From CAZSXU01 sp964610505 (GTDB taxonomy: Bacteria > Arandabacterota > Arandabacteria > JAGLYR01), in NCBI GenBank assembly GCA_964610505.1, contig CAZSXU010000007.1, forward strand, positions 62,001 through 126,000: DNA of 64,000 nucleotides, read 5' to 3'. The translations under genes and the position numbers were made by a program. Under the pieces are notes generated by a model that was not told the DNA's origin, did no database searches, and saw only the letters and a program-made list of their open reading frames with translations. Shown piece by piece: positions 27,925-36,677 of the stretch. Each line of letters begins with the position of its first letter. Position 1 is the first letter of the stretch.

Positions 27925-28665
27925 GTGGAACTGTGGCATTTGCCGATTCTCATTGCCGGCGGGTTTGTGTGCGGGGTGATGAATGCCCTGGCGGGCGGAG
28001 GGTCGTTCGTGACGCTTCCGCTCCTCCTCTTCATGGGGCTCCCGCCGCAGATCGCCAACGCCACGAACCGGGTCGCGATCACACTTCAGTGCGCGGCCGG
28101 CACGGCGACCTACCACCGCCACAGGGTGCTGCCCTGGCGGCACGTGCCCGCCCTGGCCGTCCCGATGATCCTGGGTTCCCTCATCGGTGCCTACCTGGCG
28201 TCTCACATCGATGAGTCTGTCTTTCGCAGAGCGGCCGCCGTCCTGTTCGCGGTCATGGCGACGACCGTGTTCGTGGACCCGAAGCGGTGGGCGAGGGAGA
28301 CATCGGTCGGGCGGATCCGGCCGTACCTGTACCCGTTGTTTTTCCTTCTGGGAATCTACGGCGGGTTCCTTCAGGCCGGCATCGGGGTGCTCTTAATCAG
28401 CACGTTCGTGCTGGCCGGCGGCTACGACGTCGTCAGCGGCAACGCGCTCAAGTTCGCGCTCGCATTCTTCTTCACAATCACGGCGCTCATCGTTTTCACA
28501 AGCGCCGGTCAGGTGCAATGGCTGCCGGGGCTGTGTCTCGGTGTGGGCACGATTACCGGCGGCATCGCAGGCGCGCGCCTGGTAATCTTCAAAGGCGCGC
28601 CCTGGGTGCGGGTGTTCGTCGTGCTTGCCGCCGCGGCAGCGATCTTCAAGCTGCTGACGGGATAG
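27925..28665 (+). CDS. TSUP (TauE/SafE, DUF81) family membrane permease
   Basis: 246 residues, seven to eight membrane segments. The N-terminal repeat reads LIAGGFVCGVMNALAGGGSF and the second repeat LLGIYGGFLQAGIGVLLIST, both family hallmarks (G-rich, 'GxxxGxxNxLAGGG'). Members move sulfite, sulfoacetate, taurine or other small anions; the substrate here cannot be told. The start is GTG 27925 with GAGG about ten bases upstream, matching the family N-terminus. It converges on the SppA-like gene. A repeat copy begins just after the stop. Confidence 0.9.
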   Translation: MELWHLPILIAGGFVCGVMNALAGGGSFVTLPLLLFMGLPPQIANATNRVAITLQCAAGTATYHRHRVLPWRHVPALAVPMILGSLIGAYLASHIDESVFRRAAAVLFAVMATTVFVDPKRWARETSVGRIRPYLYPLFFLLGIYGGFLQAGIGVLLISTFVLAGGYDVVSGNALKFALAFFFTITALIVFTSAGQVQWLPGLCLGVGTITGGIAGARLVIFKGAPWVRVFVVLAAAAAIFKLLTG

Positions 28666-28673
28666 GGGAAATG

Positions 28674-28742
28674 CCAGCCACAGATTTCACAGATTTGCAC
28701 AGACTCAAAACCACACATCCCATCCGCAGATGACGCAGATGA
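28674..28742. repeat. Partial copy of the ccacagatt intergenic repeat
   Basis: Reads GCCACAGATTTCACAGATTT then gcacagactc and, later, 'cgcagatgacgcagatga'. It is one arm of the element type seen at 25761 and 27659, without a matching opposite arm before the convergent SppA-like gene. Confidence 0.7.
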
Positions 28743-28818
28743 AGGCATCGGTGTGCAGCCCGGCCGCCTTGTTGAGATCCGGCGCCCTTTCGCCGATTCG
28801 CCCATTCGTCAATGGTCT

Positions 28819-31389
28819 CTAAGGCTCGCACCACCCATCCGGCATGTTCTCGGGTGGGACCATGAGAAGCGGCTCGCCCTCGGCTTCGGCGATTGCGCGT
28901 AGATAGACCTCGGCGTAGTCGTCCGTCTCAAGAGCTGTCGATACATCGTCCTTTGTGAACCAGCCGGCCAGGGCCCGCGAGATCACCGAAATCCCCGGCA
29001 TCTTCGGCATGAGCGAGGGGAAGAGGAACATCTCCCGGGGCGGGAACTCGGCGAGGATCACCTCTTCATCCGCGTCCAGCCCGGCGAGTTCCTTCGCCTC
29101 TGCGACTGCGTCGGGCAACGTGCCAATTGCATCACATAGCCCGAGCTCCACGGCATCCTGACCCATCCAGATCCGCCCCTGCGCCACCTCGCGAACATCC
29201 GTCACACTCATGCCCCGCGCGGCGGCCACATCCGCCACGAAGCCGTCATAGAGATCGAGGATAAGACCCCTCGCCATCTCGCGTTCCCCACTGTCGAGAT
29301 TCCGCCTCGGGATTCTGCCGATGAGGGGGAAGGAAATGCCTGTGAACAGGTCACTGTGGGATCCTCGTTTCACGCCGTCGGCCGTGAAGCCGGTCTTCTC
29401 GCTGATCCCGTTGTCGTAGAACCAGCCCCCGATCACACCGATGGAGCCGGTGATGGTGATCGGCGTTGTCAGAATACGAGTACCCGGCATGCTGATCCAG
29501 TACCCGCCGGATCCTGCCACGTTGCCCTGACTCACGATCACGGGACGGCCGTCCTCTTTGATGAGTTCCATTCCTTCTGCGACCAGGTCGCTTGGGAGAA
29601 CGGCCCCGCCGGGAGAATCCGCGCGAAGGACCACACCGGCCACGTCGTCATTCTTGGCCAGTCCCCGGAGATGCTCGGATGTCGCCCGTCCCCTAATGCC
29701 TCGGTCCATGTCGCATTCGCCCAGAGCATAGACGATGGAGATCTGGGGGGGCCGTCCCCACCGGTTATCATAGTAGGATCGATACACGTCGGGGTAGCAG
29801 GGTTTCTCGAGCACTGCGCCGTTGCGTTCCTCATCCAGCCAGTCTCCCAGATCGTGCCACCGGCCGACGTCGTCCACGAGTCCATGCTCCAGCGCCGGTT
29901 CGGCCAGGAAGACGAACTCGGCTTCGACGGCCCGGTCGAACTGGCCGGATCCCCAGTCCCTCGATTGGGAGATATCGTTGTCAAACGTCTCATAGATCAC
30001 GTCCAGCGCCCGGCCGATCTGGTCCTTGTCCGCCTCGGACATGTCTTTCCGCGAGAATCCCTCAAACGCCGATTTGTATTTCATGAATCGCCACTCGTCG
30101 ATCCCGAGTCCCACCTTATCGAGGAAACCTTTCACATACGTCCGCTCGGCCGCGATACCGGGAATCAGGATGTTCCCCCGGGGGTCCATCACCAGCCGGT
30201 CCGCCACGGAAGCAAGGTAGTAGGCACCGAAGCCCGGTTCTTCCGTGTAAATGATCACTTCCTTCCCGGCTTTCTGCAGCTCCTTGATCTTCTCCCGGAA
30301 TTCCCACGCCAGCGACATGCGTGCGGAGAAGCCAGAGAGGTTGATCGCCGCGCCGCGCACACCCGCGTCGTCTCGAATCGCGTCGAGTTGCCGGGCGAGA
30401 TCGATCCAGGCGATGCGCCGGTCGTCCCAGTACTTCGCCTTCTGGTAGGTCAACTGCTTGTCATGGAAGTCCAGTTCCACGTACCGGTTCGGCTCTCCCA
30501 TGCGTCGAAGCCAATCCCGGACGGGCAGTCCGGCGTGGGGAGGATCCATGCGTACGAGATAGGTTGTGGGAAGAAGGGAACCGCCCTCGAGGCGTCGCTC
30601 ACCGTCCTGGGTGAATCCTGGGAGAACGTGGAGACCCATGCGGTCCAGCGTGACACCCAGGTTGAGCGAATAAGCGAAGTCATCCTCGCCGGGAACGTCG
30701 CGGAGCTTGATACCCAGGTGAATTCCGGAGAACGGCCGCAGTTCGATGCCGGTTCCCCAGTGTCCCCCGTCGAAGCGATTCGTCTCGCGCAGGGAATAGT
30801 CGGCGAAGAGGGTCAGCCAGGGTTTGCCGAAGGGACGAAGGCCGAAATCGGCAATGCCTAACCGGGCGTCGGATCCCGAGGCAAAGGCACCCGACAAGCC
30901 GAAGGATCCCCACTTTCCGGGGCGGACGATGAGGCCGGTCACCCATGCGTTTTCCCGGCCGAGCTCTTCGTCCGCGCCCGAGGCCCAGCGGTAGGCGGCG
31001 CCGAAATGAATCCTGCGGTTCCCGCCCGCCAGGCCCAGCTGGTAGTCGTAGAGACTGAGATTCTGGTCTTTCGCGCCGAAGATGGTCCGTTGCATGGCGA
31101 ACCCCAGGTGTCTCCCGGCAGAGTACCCCCAGTTGTCGAGCGTTCCGCCGCGAACGCTGGCGTCGTTCCACCAGAAGGCCACCTCGCCTTTGTCGGTCGT
31201 GGACCAGGCGGCGGGGTTTGCAAACGCGCCCACCGCTCCGCCCGTCACGCTCGGAGTCTGGGGAATGTAGGCCGAGCCCAGGGGATAGCCGATCATCTTG
31301 CCGTCGTCTCCCATGGAGGGGGCCGGGTGGACATGGACGATCGCCATCGCAACGAGGACGGCAATGCACAAGAAAGAGCACCTACTCAT
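28819..31389 (-). CDS. Signal peptide peptidase SppA (S49) fused to an N-terminal barrel-like domain
   Basis: 856 residues; ATG 31389 has AGGAG upstream. Signal peptide about 1-25 (FLCIAVLVAMAIVHVHPAPS). Residues about 40-260 form alternating aromatic/glycine strands (GGAVGAFANPAAWSTTDKGE, LGFAMQRTIFGA, LSLYDYQLGLAGG, WGTGIELRPFSGIHLGIKLR), as in outer-membrane PorV/FadL-like barrels. From about 300 come two S49 domains: the first with YKSAFEGFSRKDMSEADKDQ (predicted general base K439), the second with VVLRADSPGGAVLPSDLV and NVAGSGGYWISMPG (nucleophile S627). The Ser/Lys pair matches E. coli-type SppA, which degrades cleaved signal peptides. The barrel-like N-terminus is not part of that family. 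Alone on the minus strand. Confidence 0.88.
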   Translation of the reverse strand: MSRCSFLCIAVLVAMAIVHVHPAPSMGDDGKMIGYPLGSAYIPQTPSVTGGAVGAFANPAAWSTTDKGEVAFWWNDASVRGGTLDNWGYSAGRHLGFAMQRTIFGAKDQNLSLYDYQLGLAGGNRRIHFGAAYRWASGADEELGRENAWVTGLIVRPGKWGSFGLSGAFASGSDARLGIADFGLRPFGKPWLTLFADYSLRETNRFDGGHWGTGIELRPFSGIHLGIKLRDVPGEDDFAYSLNLGVTLDRMGLHVLPGFTQDGERRLEGGSLLPTTYLVRMDPPHAGLPVRDWLRRMGEPNRYVELDFHDKQLTYQKAKYWDDRRIAWIDLARQLDAIRDDAGVRGAAINLSGFSARMSLAWEFREKIKELQKAGKEVIIYTEEPGFGAYYLASVADRLVMDPRGNILIPGIAAERTYVKGFLDKVGLGIDEWRFMKYKSAFEGFSRKDMSEADKDQIGRALDVIYETFDNDISQSRDWGSGQFDRAVEAEFVFLAEPALEHGLVDDVGRWHDLGDWLDEERNGAVLEKPCYPDVYRSYYDNRWGRPPQISIVYALGECDMDRGIRGRATSEHLRGLAKNDDVAGVVLRADSPGGAVLPSDLVAEGMELIKEDGRPVIVSQGNVAGSGGYWISMPGTRILTTPITITGSIGVIGGWFYDNGISEKTGFTADGVKRGSHSDLFTGISFPLIGRIPRRNLDSGEREMARGLILDLYDGFVADVAAARGMSVTDVREVAQGRIWMGQDAVELGLCDAIGTLPDAVAEAKELAGLDADEEVILAEFPPREMFLFPSLMPKMPGISVISRALAGWFTKDDVSTALETDDYAEVYLRAIAEAEGEPLLMVPPENMPDGWCEP

Positions 31390-31594
31390 GGCACACATCT
31401 CCTCTCGGGGCGTGTAGTCGGACATGCCTCTCGCGCATCTACACATGATACCTACGCCGTATTCAAAGTTTTTGTTTCAAAAGGGAAAACGTGGCGGTGC
31501 GGCGTCATGGCGAAACCGCGCGCAGGAGGGGCATCCTCTCTCGTGATGGGGGGAGTCGCGGTGCACGGGCGTCTTCAACCGGCTCGATACAGGT

Positions 31595-33232
31595 TCAGGA
31601 CAGACTCTTCACCGCCCTGTCGCATACAGGTGGTTTTCCGGGCCGGCCGGGCACTCGTGGCATGAGGCGCTTGAGAAACTCGATGTGCGCGCGGGAGCGG
31701 GCCTGGTCCGCCCAGCGCCGGATCTGGCGGTGGCCGTACAAGCGCAACGCCGGCACCATGACCAGGGATTCCAGTCGTCGGCGCTTCTCCCGGTTGAGCC
31801 GCTGTTTGAACATCCTCACGGCGTCCAGCTGGCGAGATCGATCCAGCAGCCCGCGCGCAAGACGAGGAAATTGCCGATTCAGGACAACGTCGCGCCACGC
31901 CAGCCTTAGCAGAAAGGGGAGGTTCCGGATGAGACTGGTTGCCAGTCTACGCCAGGCTCGGCGAGCGGAGTAGAACCTCGCCATGGCCTTGTGCGCGCTG
32001 AATTGCAGTTCGTAGGGGTCCATCAAAGTGGGTTGGATCACACAGTGATGGCCGTCATAGAGAGCCCAGTCCTGAGTTAGAATCCGACCCTCGGCTGCCA
32101 TTTGGTCGTAGAAAGCCGTTCCGGGGCAGGGGGTCAGGATGAGGAACTGGACGGTATCGATCTCGTTTTCGATTGCGAATTCCGCGGTTTGGGAGATTCC
32201 GGCCTTGTCATCGGCATCGGATCCCAACACGAACATCCCGTGGACCATGATGCCGTACTCGTGAAAGGCCCGGATGCTGGCCCGGATGGACTCAACGTCC
32301 TGCTGTTTCCGGTAGAGTTTCAGGGTTTCGGGGTTGGCGGACTCGAATCCGCAGTAGACGGTGGAGCAGCCGGTCTCACGCATCAACCCGAGCAGTTCGT
32401 GGTCGATCTCACCGGTGCGTTTGTCGGCGTAGACAATCTCGGCGCGCACCTGCGCCGACCAGATGAATCGCAGGTCGCGCTCCCGCATTCCCCGAAGAAG
32501 ACGCATCGTTCGAGGTTTGTCGATGACGAAGTTGTCATCGTAGAAGAACACGTTTCCCCGGTCGCGCTGCGTTTCCAGTTCGTCCAGAATGTCCTCCACG
32601 GGTCGGGCCCGCACGTTGCGCCCGAACATCTGGATCACGCTGCAGAAGTTGCAGTTGAAGGGGCAGCCCCACTGGGTCATCACCGGCGCGCTCGTCATCC
32701 TCTCGCTGCCGACGATCAGGCTCAGATCGGGCGCGGGCAGCGCTGCGAATTCCTCCGGGGAACAGGCGGGTCGGTCCGGGTTATGACGCTTCAGGCACCG
32801 GCCGGCGGGTCCGTCCCAGTAGGATAACCCCGCAATCTGTTCCAGACGGGCCGGATCGTTCAGCGCCGCCACAAGCTCGAGGATCGTCTGCTGGCCCTCG
32901 CCTCTCACAACGTAGTCGCAATGGTCAAGCGCCTCATCTGCGAGAAACGTGACGTGAACTCCGCCGATGACGGTCGGGATAGCGGCCCTTCGAAGAGACG
33001 CGGCGAGCGCGTAGGCGACCGGAGCCGTTGCGGACGTGGCCGAGAATCCTACGAGGTCGGCACTCAGAACGTCACCCCAGTCGATCGGGGCCAGGTTCTC
33101 CACGTAGATGCGCACGTCATGGCCTTCCCGGGTGAGTACCCGGCCGATCAGGGGAAGGCCGAGACGGGGCAGGAGTGCAGAGTCGAACATGCTGAGGCCC
33201 GCCGGACGCGGTTCGATCAATCGGATCTTCAT
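31595..33232 (-). CDS. B12-binding-domain radical SAM protein
   Basis: 545 residues. The N-terminal cobalamin-binding-like Rossmann domain (1-125: LLPRLGLPLIGRVLTREGHD, ADLVGFSATSATAPVAYALA, IPTVIGGVHVTFLADEAL) precedes a radical SAM core with C190-x3-C194-x2-C197 (QWGCPFNCNFCSV), EDILDELETQRDRGNVFFYD and the TIM-barrel strands CSTVYCGFESANPETLKLYR and GIMVHGMFVLGSD. A basic helical tail (about 440-545) is typical of the BchE/HpnP-like group. A DxHxxG motif is absent in the B12 domain, so cobalamin may bind without the His ligand. The substrate is not predictable. No partner genes are adjacent. Confidence 0.9.
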   Translation of the reverse strand: MKIRLIEPRPAGLSMFDSALLPRLGLPLIGRVLTREGHDVRIYVENLAPIDWGDVLSADLVGFSATSATAPVAYALAASLRRAAIPTVIGGVHVTFLADEALDHCDYVVRGEGQQTILELVAALNDPARLEQIAGLSYWDGPAGRCLKRHNPDRPACSPEEFAALPAPDLSLIVGSERMTSAPVMTQWGCPFNCNFCSVIQMFGRNVRARPVEDILDELETQRDRGNVFFYDDNFVIDKPRTMRLLRGMRERDLRFIWSAQVRAEIVYADKRTGEIDHELLGLMRETGCSTVYCGFESANPETLKLYRKQQDVESIRASIRAFHEYGIMVHGMFVLGSDADDKAGISQTAEFAIENEIDTVQFLILTPCPGTAFYDQMAAEGRILTQDWALYDGHHCVIQPTLMDPYELQFSAHKAMARFYSARRAWRRLATSLIRNLPFLLRLAWRDVVLNRQFPRLARGLLDRSRQLDAVRMFKQRLNREKRRRLESLVMVPALRLYGHRQIRRWADQARSRAHIEFLKRLMPRVPGRPGKPPVCDRAVKSLS

Positions 33233-33624
33233 TTCAATCTGCTCTCTGTGGGGTGCGGTTCCAGGTCGTCGTCGCTATCCATCCCGCCCCTCTCGGAACT
33301 CTCGGTACAGCAGGACCCGAGCACCGAATCAACGGTATCGTTAGCGTCGATGCTACACCGACCTCACTGCCTGTTCCTGTTCTGCAACCTATTCCATATC
33401 AACGCGTAAATACGATACTGATGCCTAGGTTCGTGACTGTAGGAACCAGAATGCTCAACATTATGACCAACATACTGCTCTCCTGCCCGGGTGTCGAGGA
33501 GAAAAGCGAGGGCCGGGAGGGAACCTGCGCTCCGGTCAGGAGAAAGTGCTTGACTGTTTATCAATAAATTGTTATCGTATAGCAGTAAGGACTTGCTGAA
33601 AAACAATATCGCCTGGAGGTCTTC
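33233..33624. other. Intergenic region with promoter of the DUF2975/HTH pair
   Basis: About 390 bases between divergent genes. The AT-rich part at 33540-33600 carries the promoter-like elements listed separately. The first 300 bases show no recognisable coding frame or strong structure. Confidence 0.5.
33550..33578 (+). promoter_or_regulatory. Promoter-like element overlapping a TTTAT-N2-ATAAA palindrome
   Basis: TTGACT (33550-33555) is followed after 17 bases by TATCGT (33573-33578). The palindrome TTTAT-CA-ATAAA (33557-33568) sits inside the spacer, where a repressor would block RNA polymerase. The small HTH protein encoded at 34255 is a natural candidate binder. The -10 is a weak match. 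Confidence 0.45.
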
Positions 33625-34245
33625 ATGAAAGCCCTTGGAAGGAAATCGATCGCCTCGGTTCTCAAGGTACTTCTCGACGTGTCCTGGTGGCTGCTGATGA
33701 TGGCGGGGATCTTCCTCTTCGTGGCGATCATCACGGGCATCGGCGATCCGTCGAAGATCCGTGTGGATCTCTTCACGCCCTTCAGCATCGAGCGGCCGGT
33801 GTACGAGATTACGGCCTCGCACTTCGACGCCGAGAGTCTGTGGATCGGAGAAGCCGTCGGGGAGGTCAAGTTTCACACCTCGAGCCGCCCGGTCGTAGTG
33901 ATCTACCTGGCATGTTTCGCCGTCTGGTGGGGGGTTTTCGCCGCCATCCTTCTTCAACTCCGCAGGATTTTCCGGAGCATGGCGGCGGGGCATCCGTTTA
34001 TTCGGGAGAACATCGGGCGCATCCGCTTCATCGGACTGGTGGCGATTGGAGGGGAGGTCGGAAAGACGCTCGCCGAGATCGCCAGCACCGCATACGTCAA
34101 GGGGCACTTCGTCTTCGACGGGTTGAAACCGGTGTACGATTTCAGGTTGGGATTTGAGCTGTTTCTCGGGCTGACTCTTCTGGTCCTCGCGGAGGTTTTT
34201 CGGATCGGTGTGGAGATGCGGGAAGAGCAAGAGCTCACGGTCTAG
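33625..34245 (+). CDS. DUF2975 family membrane protein
   Basis: 206 residues with four membrane segments: VLLDVSWWLLMMAGIFLFVA, VVVIYLACFAVWWGVFAAIL, FIGLVAIGGEVGKTLAEIAS and a last one around 180 (LGFELFLGLTLLVLAEVFRI). Between the second and third stands the family phrase LRRIFRSMAAGHPFIRENIG (IFxSxxxGxPFxxEN). DUF2975 proteins are regularly encoded beside a small Cro/C1-type HTH protein, as here (next gene nine bases downstream), and are thought to be part of regulatory membrane pairs of unknown signal. GGAGG lies five bases upstream of the ATG. Confidence 0.88.
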   Translation: MKALGRKSIASVLKVLLDVSWWLLMMAGIFLFVAIITGIGDPSKIRVDLFTPFSIERPVYEITASHFDAESLWIGEAVGEVKFHTSSRPVVVIYLACFAVWWGVFAAILLQLRRIFRSMAAGHPFIRENIGRIRFIGLVAIGGEVGKTLAEIASTAYVKGHFVFDGLKPVYDFRLGFELFLGLTLLVLAEVFRIGVEMREEQELTV

Positions 34246-34254
34246 GAGGATCCG

Positions 34255-34509
34255 ATGCCGATCATCACACGGCTCGACCGATTACTGGTGGATCGAAAGG
34301 TGACGCTGACGGATCTCGCCGACCGCGTGGGGATTACGATTGCAAACCTCTCGATCCTGAAAACCAACAAGGCGAAGGCCATTCGCTTCTCCACCCTCGA
34401 AGCCGTCTGCCGGGAACTCGAATGCCAACCGGGAGATCTACTGGAGTATGAAAAGCCGAGAGCGCAAGAGCGTAAGAGCGGGAGTGCGCGGGTGCGCGGC
34501 AAGCCCTAG
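34255..34509 (+). CDS. Small Cro/C1-type (XRE) HTH regulator, partner of DUF2975 protein
   Basis: 84 residues. The helix-turn-helix covers about 12-66: LLVDRKVTLTDLADRVGITI, NLSILKTNKAKAIRFSTLEA, VCRELECQPGDLLEY. This is the YozG/DUF739-like minimal repressor that accompanies DUF2975 genes. AGGAGG stands just upstream. The last 17 or so residues are basic and unconserved. It probably controls its own operon through the AT-rich palindrome at 33557-33568; no experimental support can be drawn from the sequence. Confidence 0.9.
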   Translation: MPIITRLDRLLVDRKVTLTDLADRVGITIANLSILKTNKAKAIRFSTLEAVCRELECQPGDLLEYEKPRAQERKSGSARVRGKP

Positions 34510-34566
34510 CCCTCGTCACTTGCCCTGGCTCTTGCCACAGACGATGCACACGAGGGAAAGAGCTTT

Positions 34567-34592
34567 CGGGGCGATGCGGTTGCATCGCCCCG
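34567..34592. terminator. Hairpin between convergent genes, possible bidirectional terminator
   Basis: CGGGGCGATGC and GCATCGCCCCG are perfect 11-bp arms with a GGTT loop. The hairpin lies between the convergent HTH gene (ends 34509) and the P-domain gene (ends 34630). Only short T runs follow on either strand. Confidence 0.6.
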
Positions 34593-34629
34593 GATTCATC
34601 TGCGTAATCGGCGGACGAAGGGTCTATCC

Positions 34630-35400
34630 CTACCGATAGGTGCTCTTTACCGTTCCCCAGGTCGTCGATTCCGCCGGAACCGGACCGGCGCCCACGACGA
34701 CGATTCCCCATGAGCAGATTTCGCCCGCGTCCCCGCCGTTCACATCCGCCACGTTCAATTCCCAGTCGCCGTAGACGTCGTGACCGTCAAACGAGGAAAG
34801 TGGCTCGGCGGGAATGTACGCGCGATCCTCGACCTGGCCGGCCGGGAAGCAGGTGCCGCAGTCGTCGGGTGAGCACTGGATCGGAAGATCGCCCTCGTCG
34901 GCGAGGTACACCCGTTTTTCGCACGTGAGATCGGCGTCACACCCTCCGGGGGTCTCCGGTTCGCCGGGGCGATTCAAAAGGATCACGGTGTTTCCCTCGT
35001 GCGACAGGGTAACCACGAGGTCGCCGACCCATGTGTGCTGAATCTCGACGTACACATCGATGTCCACCACAATCCTGGATTCGCCCACGGAGATGGCCGT
35101 GGTTACTCCCCCCGGATCCCCGTCGGGAATGTTCAGGTGCGGATCAAGCACGGCTCCCTGCGACAGTCCCTCTTCGCACCCGCAGCACTTGATCAGCAGT
35201 CCGCAGGCGGAATGGTTCAGATCGATACAGATACGGCCGCCGCCGCAAGGTGTGCCCGGGACCTGATTCATACACGAGAGTGCGCTGCCGCACTCCACGG
35301 GACTGCCGCAGTCCCCACACTCGATCGCCGCCGCCGGGCCGGCGGAAACCAGGGCTGCGCACACCCAGATAAACGTCGCAGTTGTGACCAACCGCTTCAT
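34630..35400 (-). CDS. Secreted protein with C-terminal proprotein-convertase P domain
   Basis: 256 residues; ATG 35400 with GGAGG upstream. Signal peptide about 1-25 (LVTTATFIWVCAALVSAGPA). A short Cys-rich region (26-80) has about ten cysteines (CGDCGSPVECGSALSCMNQV, CGLLIKCCGC). A P/Homo-B-like beta domain follows (about 90-250: LNIPDGDPGGVTTAISV, VYVEIQHTWVGDLVVTLSHE, and the closing GDWELNVADVNGGDAGEICS). P domains normally follow subtilase or other protease domains and help folding; here no protease domain is fused. It may be an extracellular adhesive or displayed protein. Divergence from neighbours is not obvious. Confidence 0.82.
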   Translation of the reverse strand: MKRLVTTATFIWVCAALVSAGPAAAIECGDCGSPVECGSALSCMNQVPGTPCGGGRICIDLNHSACGLLIKCCGCEEGLSQGAVLDPHLNIPDGDPGGVTTAISVGESRIVVDIDVYVEIQHTWVGDLVVTLSHEGNTVILLNRPGEPETPGGCDADLTCEKRVYLADEGDLPIQCSPDDCGTCFPAGQVEDRAYIPAEPLSSFDGHDVYGDWELNVADVNGGDAGEICSWGIVVVGAGPVPAESTTWGTVKSTYR

Positions 35401-35774
35401 GATAACCTCCACATCGGGGTCGCTGTCTGGATCGGTACAGACCCTGAACACAGGTCCGCAACCTTCAGAATACGAGCTTATCACATTTCGCGGCCGTTAT
35501 CAAGTGGGGGACGGAGGTACCGGGGGCAATTGCGCTCGCCATGCTGCGCGGAAGTTATCGAGTATCTGCAATGAAGATAGAAGAATACGGACAGATGGGT
35601 CCAGAGCCAGAAAGGCGCGGCACGGGATTCACCGGACGTCTGGAAGAATACACGGGGACAACGCACGAAAGAGAGCACAGAGGAACCGCACAGGGGCGGG
35701 TCATGATCACCCCCGAGGCTCAATCGTGGTCTTGCGTGGGTTGTGCAAACCGCGGTCCACGTCTCCCCGGGCTT
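35401..35774. other. Intergenic region without supported gene
   Basis: About 370 bases upstream of the P-domain gene and downstream of the DUF4404 gene. A plus-strand frame at 35571-35780 lacks family resemblance and a ribosome-binding site. No strong hairpin is visible. Confidence 0.5.
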
Positions 35775-36047
35775 CTATAGGCCCATGTCGGCGAGTGCGT
35801 TGATCGCTCGCTGGAGGACGGCCGAGAGATCGGGATGAGCGGCCTCGAGACTCTGTGTCGACTGCTCGAGTCTTTCCAGAAGACCCGCGTGTTTCTCAGA
35901 AGGCTCTTCCTCGGAACGCTCCAGGATTTCGGAGATGTCGCTCAACAGGCGCTCGAGGAGATCTCGGGAAATCTCGTCCACACGGTCGATCTGTTTCAGC
36001 CCCCTGTGGAGATTCTCGAGCGACTCGCGCAGCTCTCTCTTCTTCAT
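35775..36047 (-). CDS. DUF4404 family small helical protein
   Basis: 90 residues, start ATG 36047 with GGAG upstream. The sequence is all-helical: KRELRESLENLHRGLKQIDR, ISRDLLERLLSDISEILERS, LLERLEQSTQSLEAAHPDLS, VLQRAINALADMGL. The order of helices and the final 'HPxLxxxLxxxxxALxxMGL' are those of DUF4404. The function of the family is unknown. It lies 29 bases after the FKBP lipoprotein gene on the same strand and may be co-transcribed with it. Confidence 0.82.
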   Translation of the reverse strand: MKKRELRESLENLHRGLKQIDRVDEISRDLLERLLSDISEILERSEEEPSEKHAGLLERLEQSTQSLEAAHPDLSAVLQRAINALADMGL

Positions 36048-36076
36048 TGAAGAACTCCGGTTCAAGGTCCGTTCGC

Positions 36077-36592
36077 CTATTCCGCAATCTCCAGGAGCTC
36101 CACTTCGAAAATCAGCGCCTCGTCCGGCCCGATGAGATTGCCGGCCCCGCGCTTCCCGTAGGCCAAGTTCGATGGGATGAAGAGACGGTACTTGCTTCCG
36201 ACGCCCATGAGCTGGAGCCCCTCGGTCCACCCGCGAATCACCTGGTTGAGTCCGAACGTGGCGGGGCGCCCGCGCCTGTACGAGCTGTCGAATTCCGTTC
36301 CGTCAATCAGCGTCCCCCGGTAGTGGACGGTCACGCGGTCCGTGGCCGAGGGCTTCGGCCCGTCGCCTTCTTCGAGGACCTGGTACTGCAGGCCGCTGGA
36401 TGTAACGACGACGCCCTCTTTCGACCGGTTCTCGGCCAGGAAGGCCTTTCCCTTTTCGAGGGGGGTGGTCGGTGCAGCTTTCATGGCCGTAGACGGCATG
36501 TCGGCCGGTTGTGTCTGTCCGCCACCTGACCCACAGGATACGATTGCCGCGGACATCAGAACTGCCAGGACCGTGACGATCAATGCTCTCAT
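36077..36592 (-). CDS. FKBP-type peptidyl-prolyl isomerase, lipoprotein (first copy)
   Basis: 171 residues. Lipoprotein signal with lipobox ending SAAIVSC (C20). A short linker leads to KGKAFLAENRSKEGVVVTSS, then a full FKBP domain (about 60-170): VTVHYRGTLIDGTEFDSSYR, PATFGLNQVIRGWTEGLQLM, the active-site region and YGKRGAGNLIGPDEALIFEV. Key FKBP residues (Tyr in VHYRG, Asp in TEFDSS, Trp in GWTEG, Tyr in AYGKR) are present. It is tethered at a membrane facing the periplasm and catalyses proline isomerisation. AAGGAC stands upstream of the ATG. A paralogue is at 37846, with a LIM-DA1 gene between. Confidence 0.93.
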   Translation of the reverse strand: MRALIVTVLAVLMSAAIVSCGSGGGQTQPADMPSTAMKAAPTTPLEKGKAFLAENRSKEGVVVTSSGLQYQVLEEGDGPKPSATDRVTVHYRGTLIDGTEFDSSYRRGRPATFGLNQVIRGWTEGLQLMGVGSKYRLFIPSNLAYGKRGAGNLIGPDEALIFEVELLEIAE

Positions 36593-36677
36593 GTGTCCGT
36601 CCTTTCGTGTTCAGGTTCAACTCGGTTCCAGCTGAGCATAACCGAGAGCAGGACGGAATTCAACTTCTCGGGGAGCA

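Noticed and set aside
35571..35780. Short plus-strand frame (about 70 codons) beside the DUF4404 gene
   Set aside because: No ribosome-binding site, no family resemblance, hydrophilic random-like composition.
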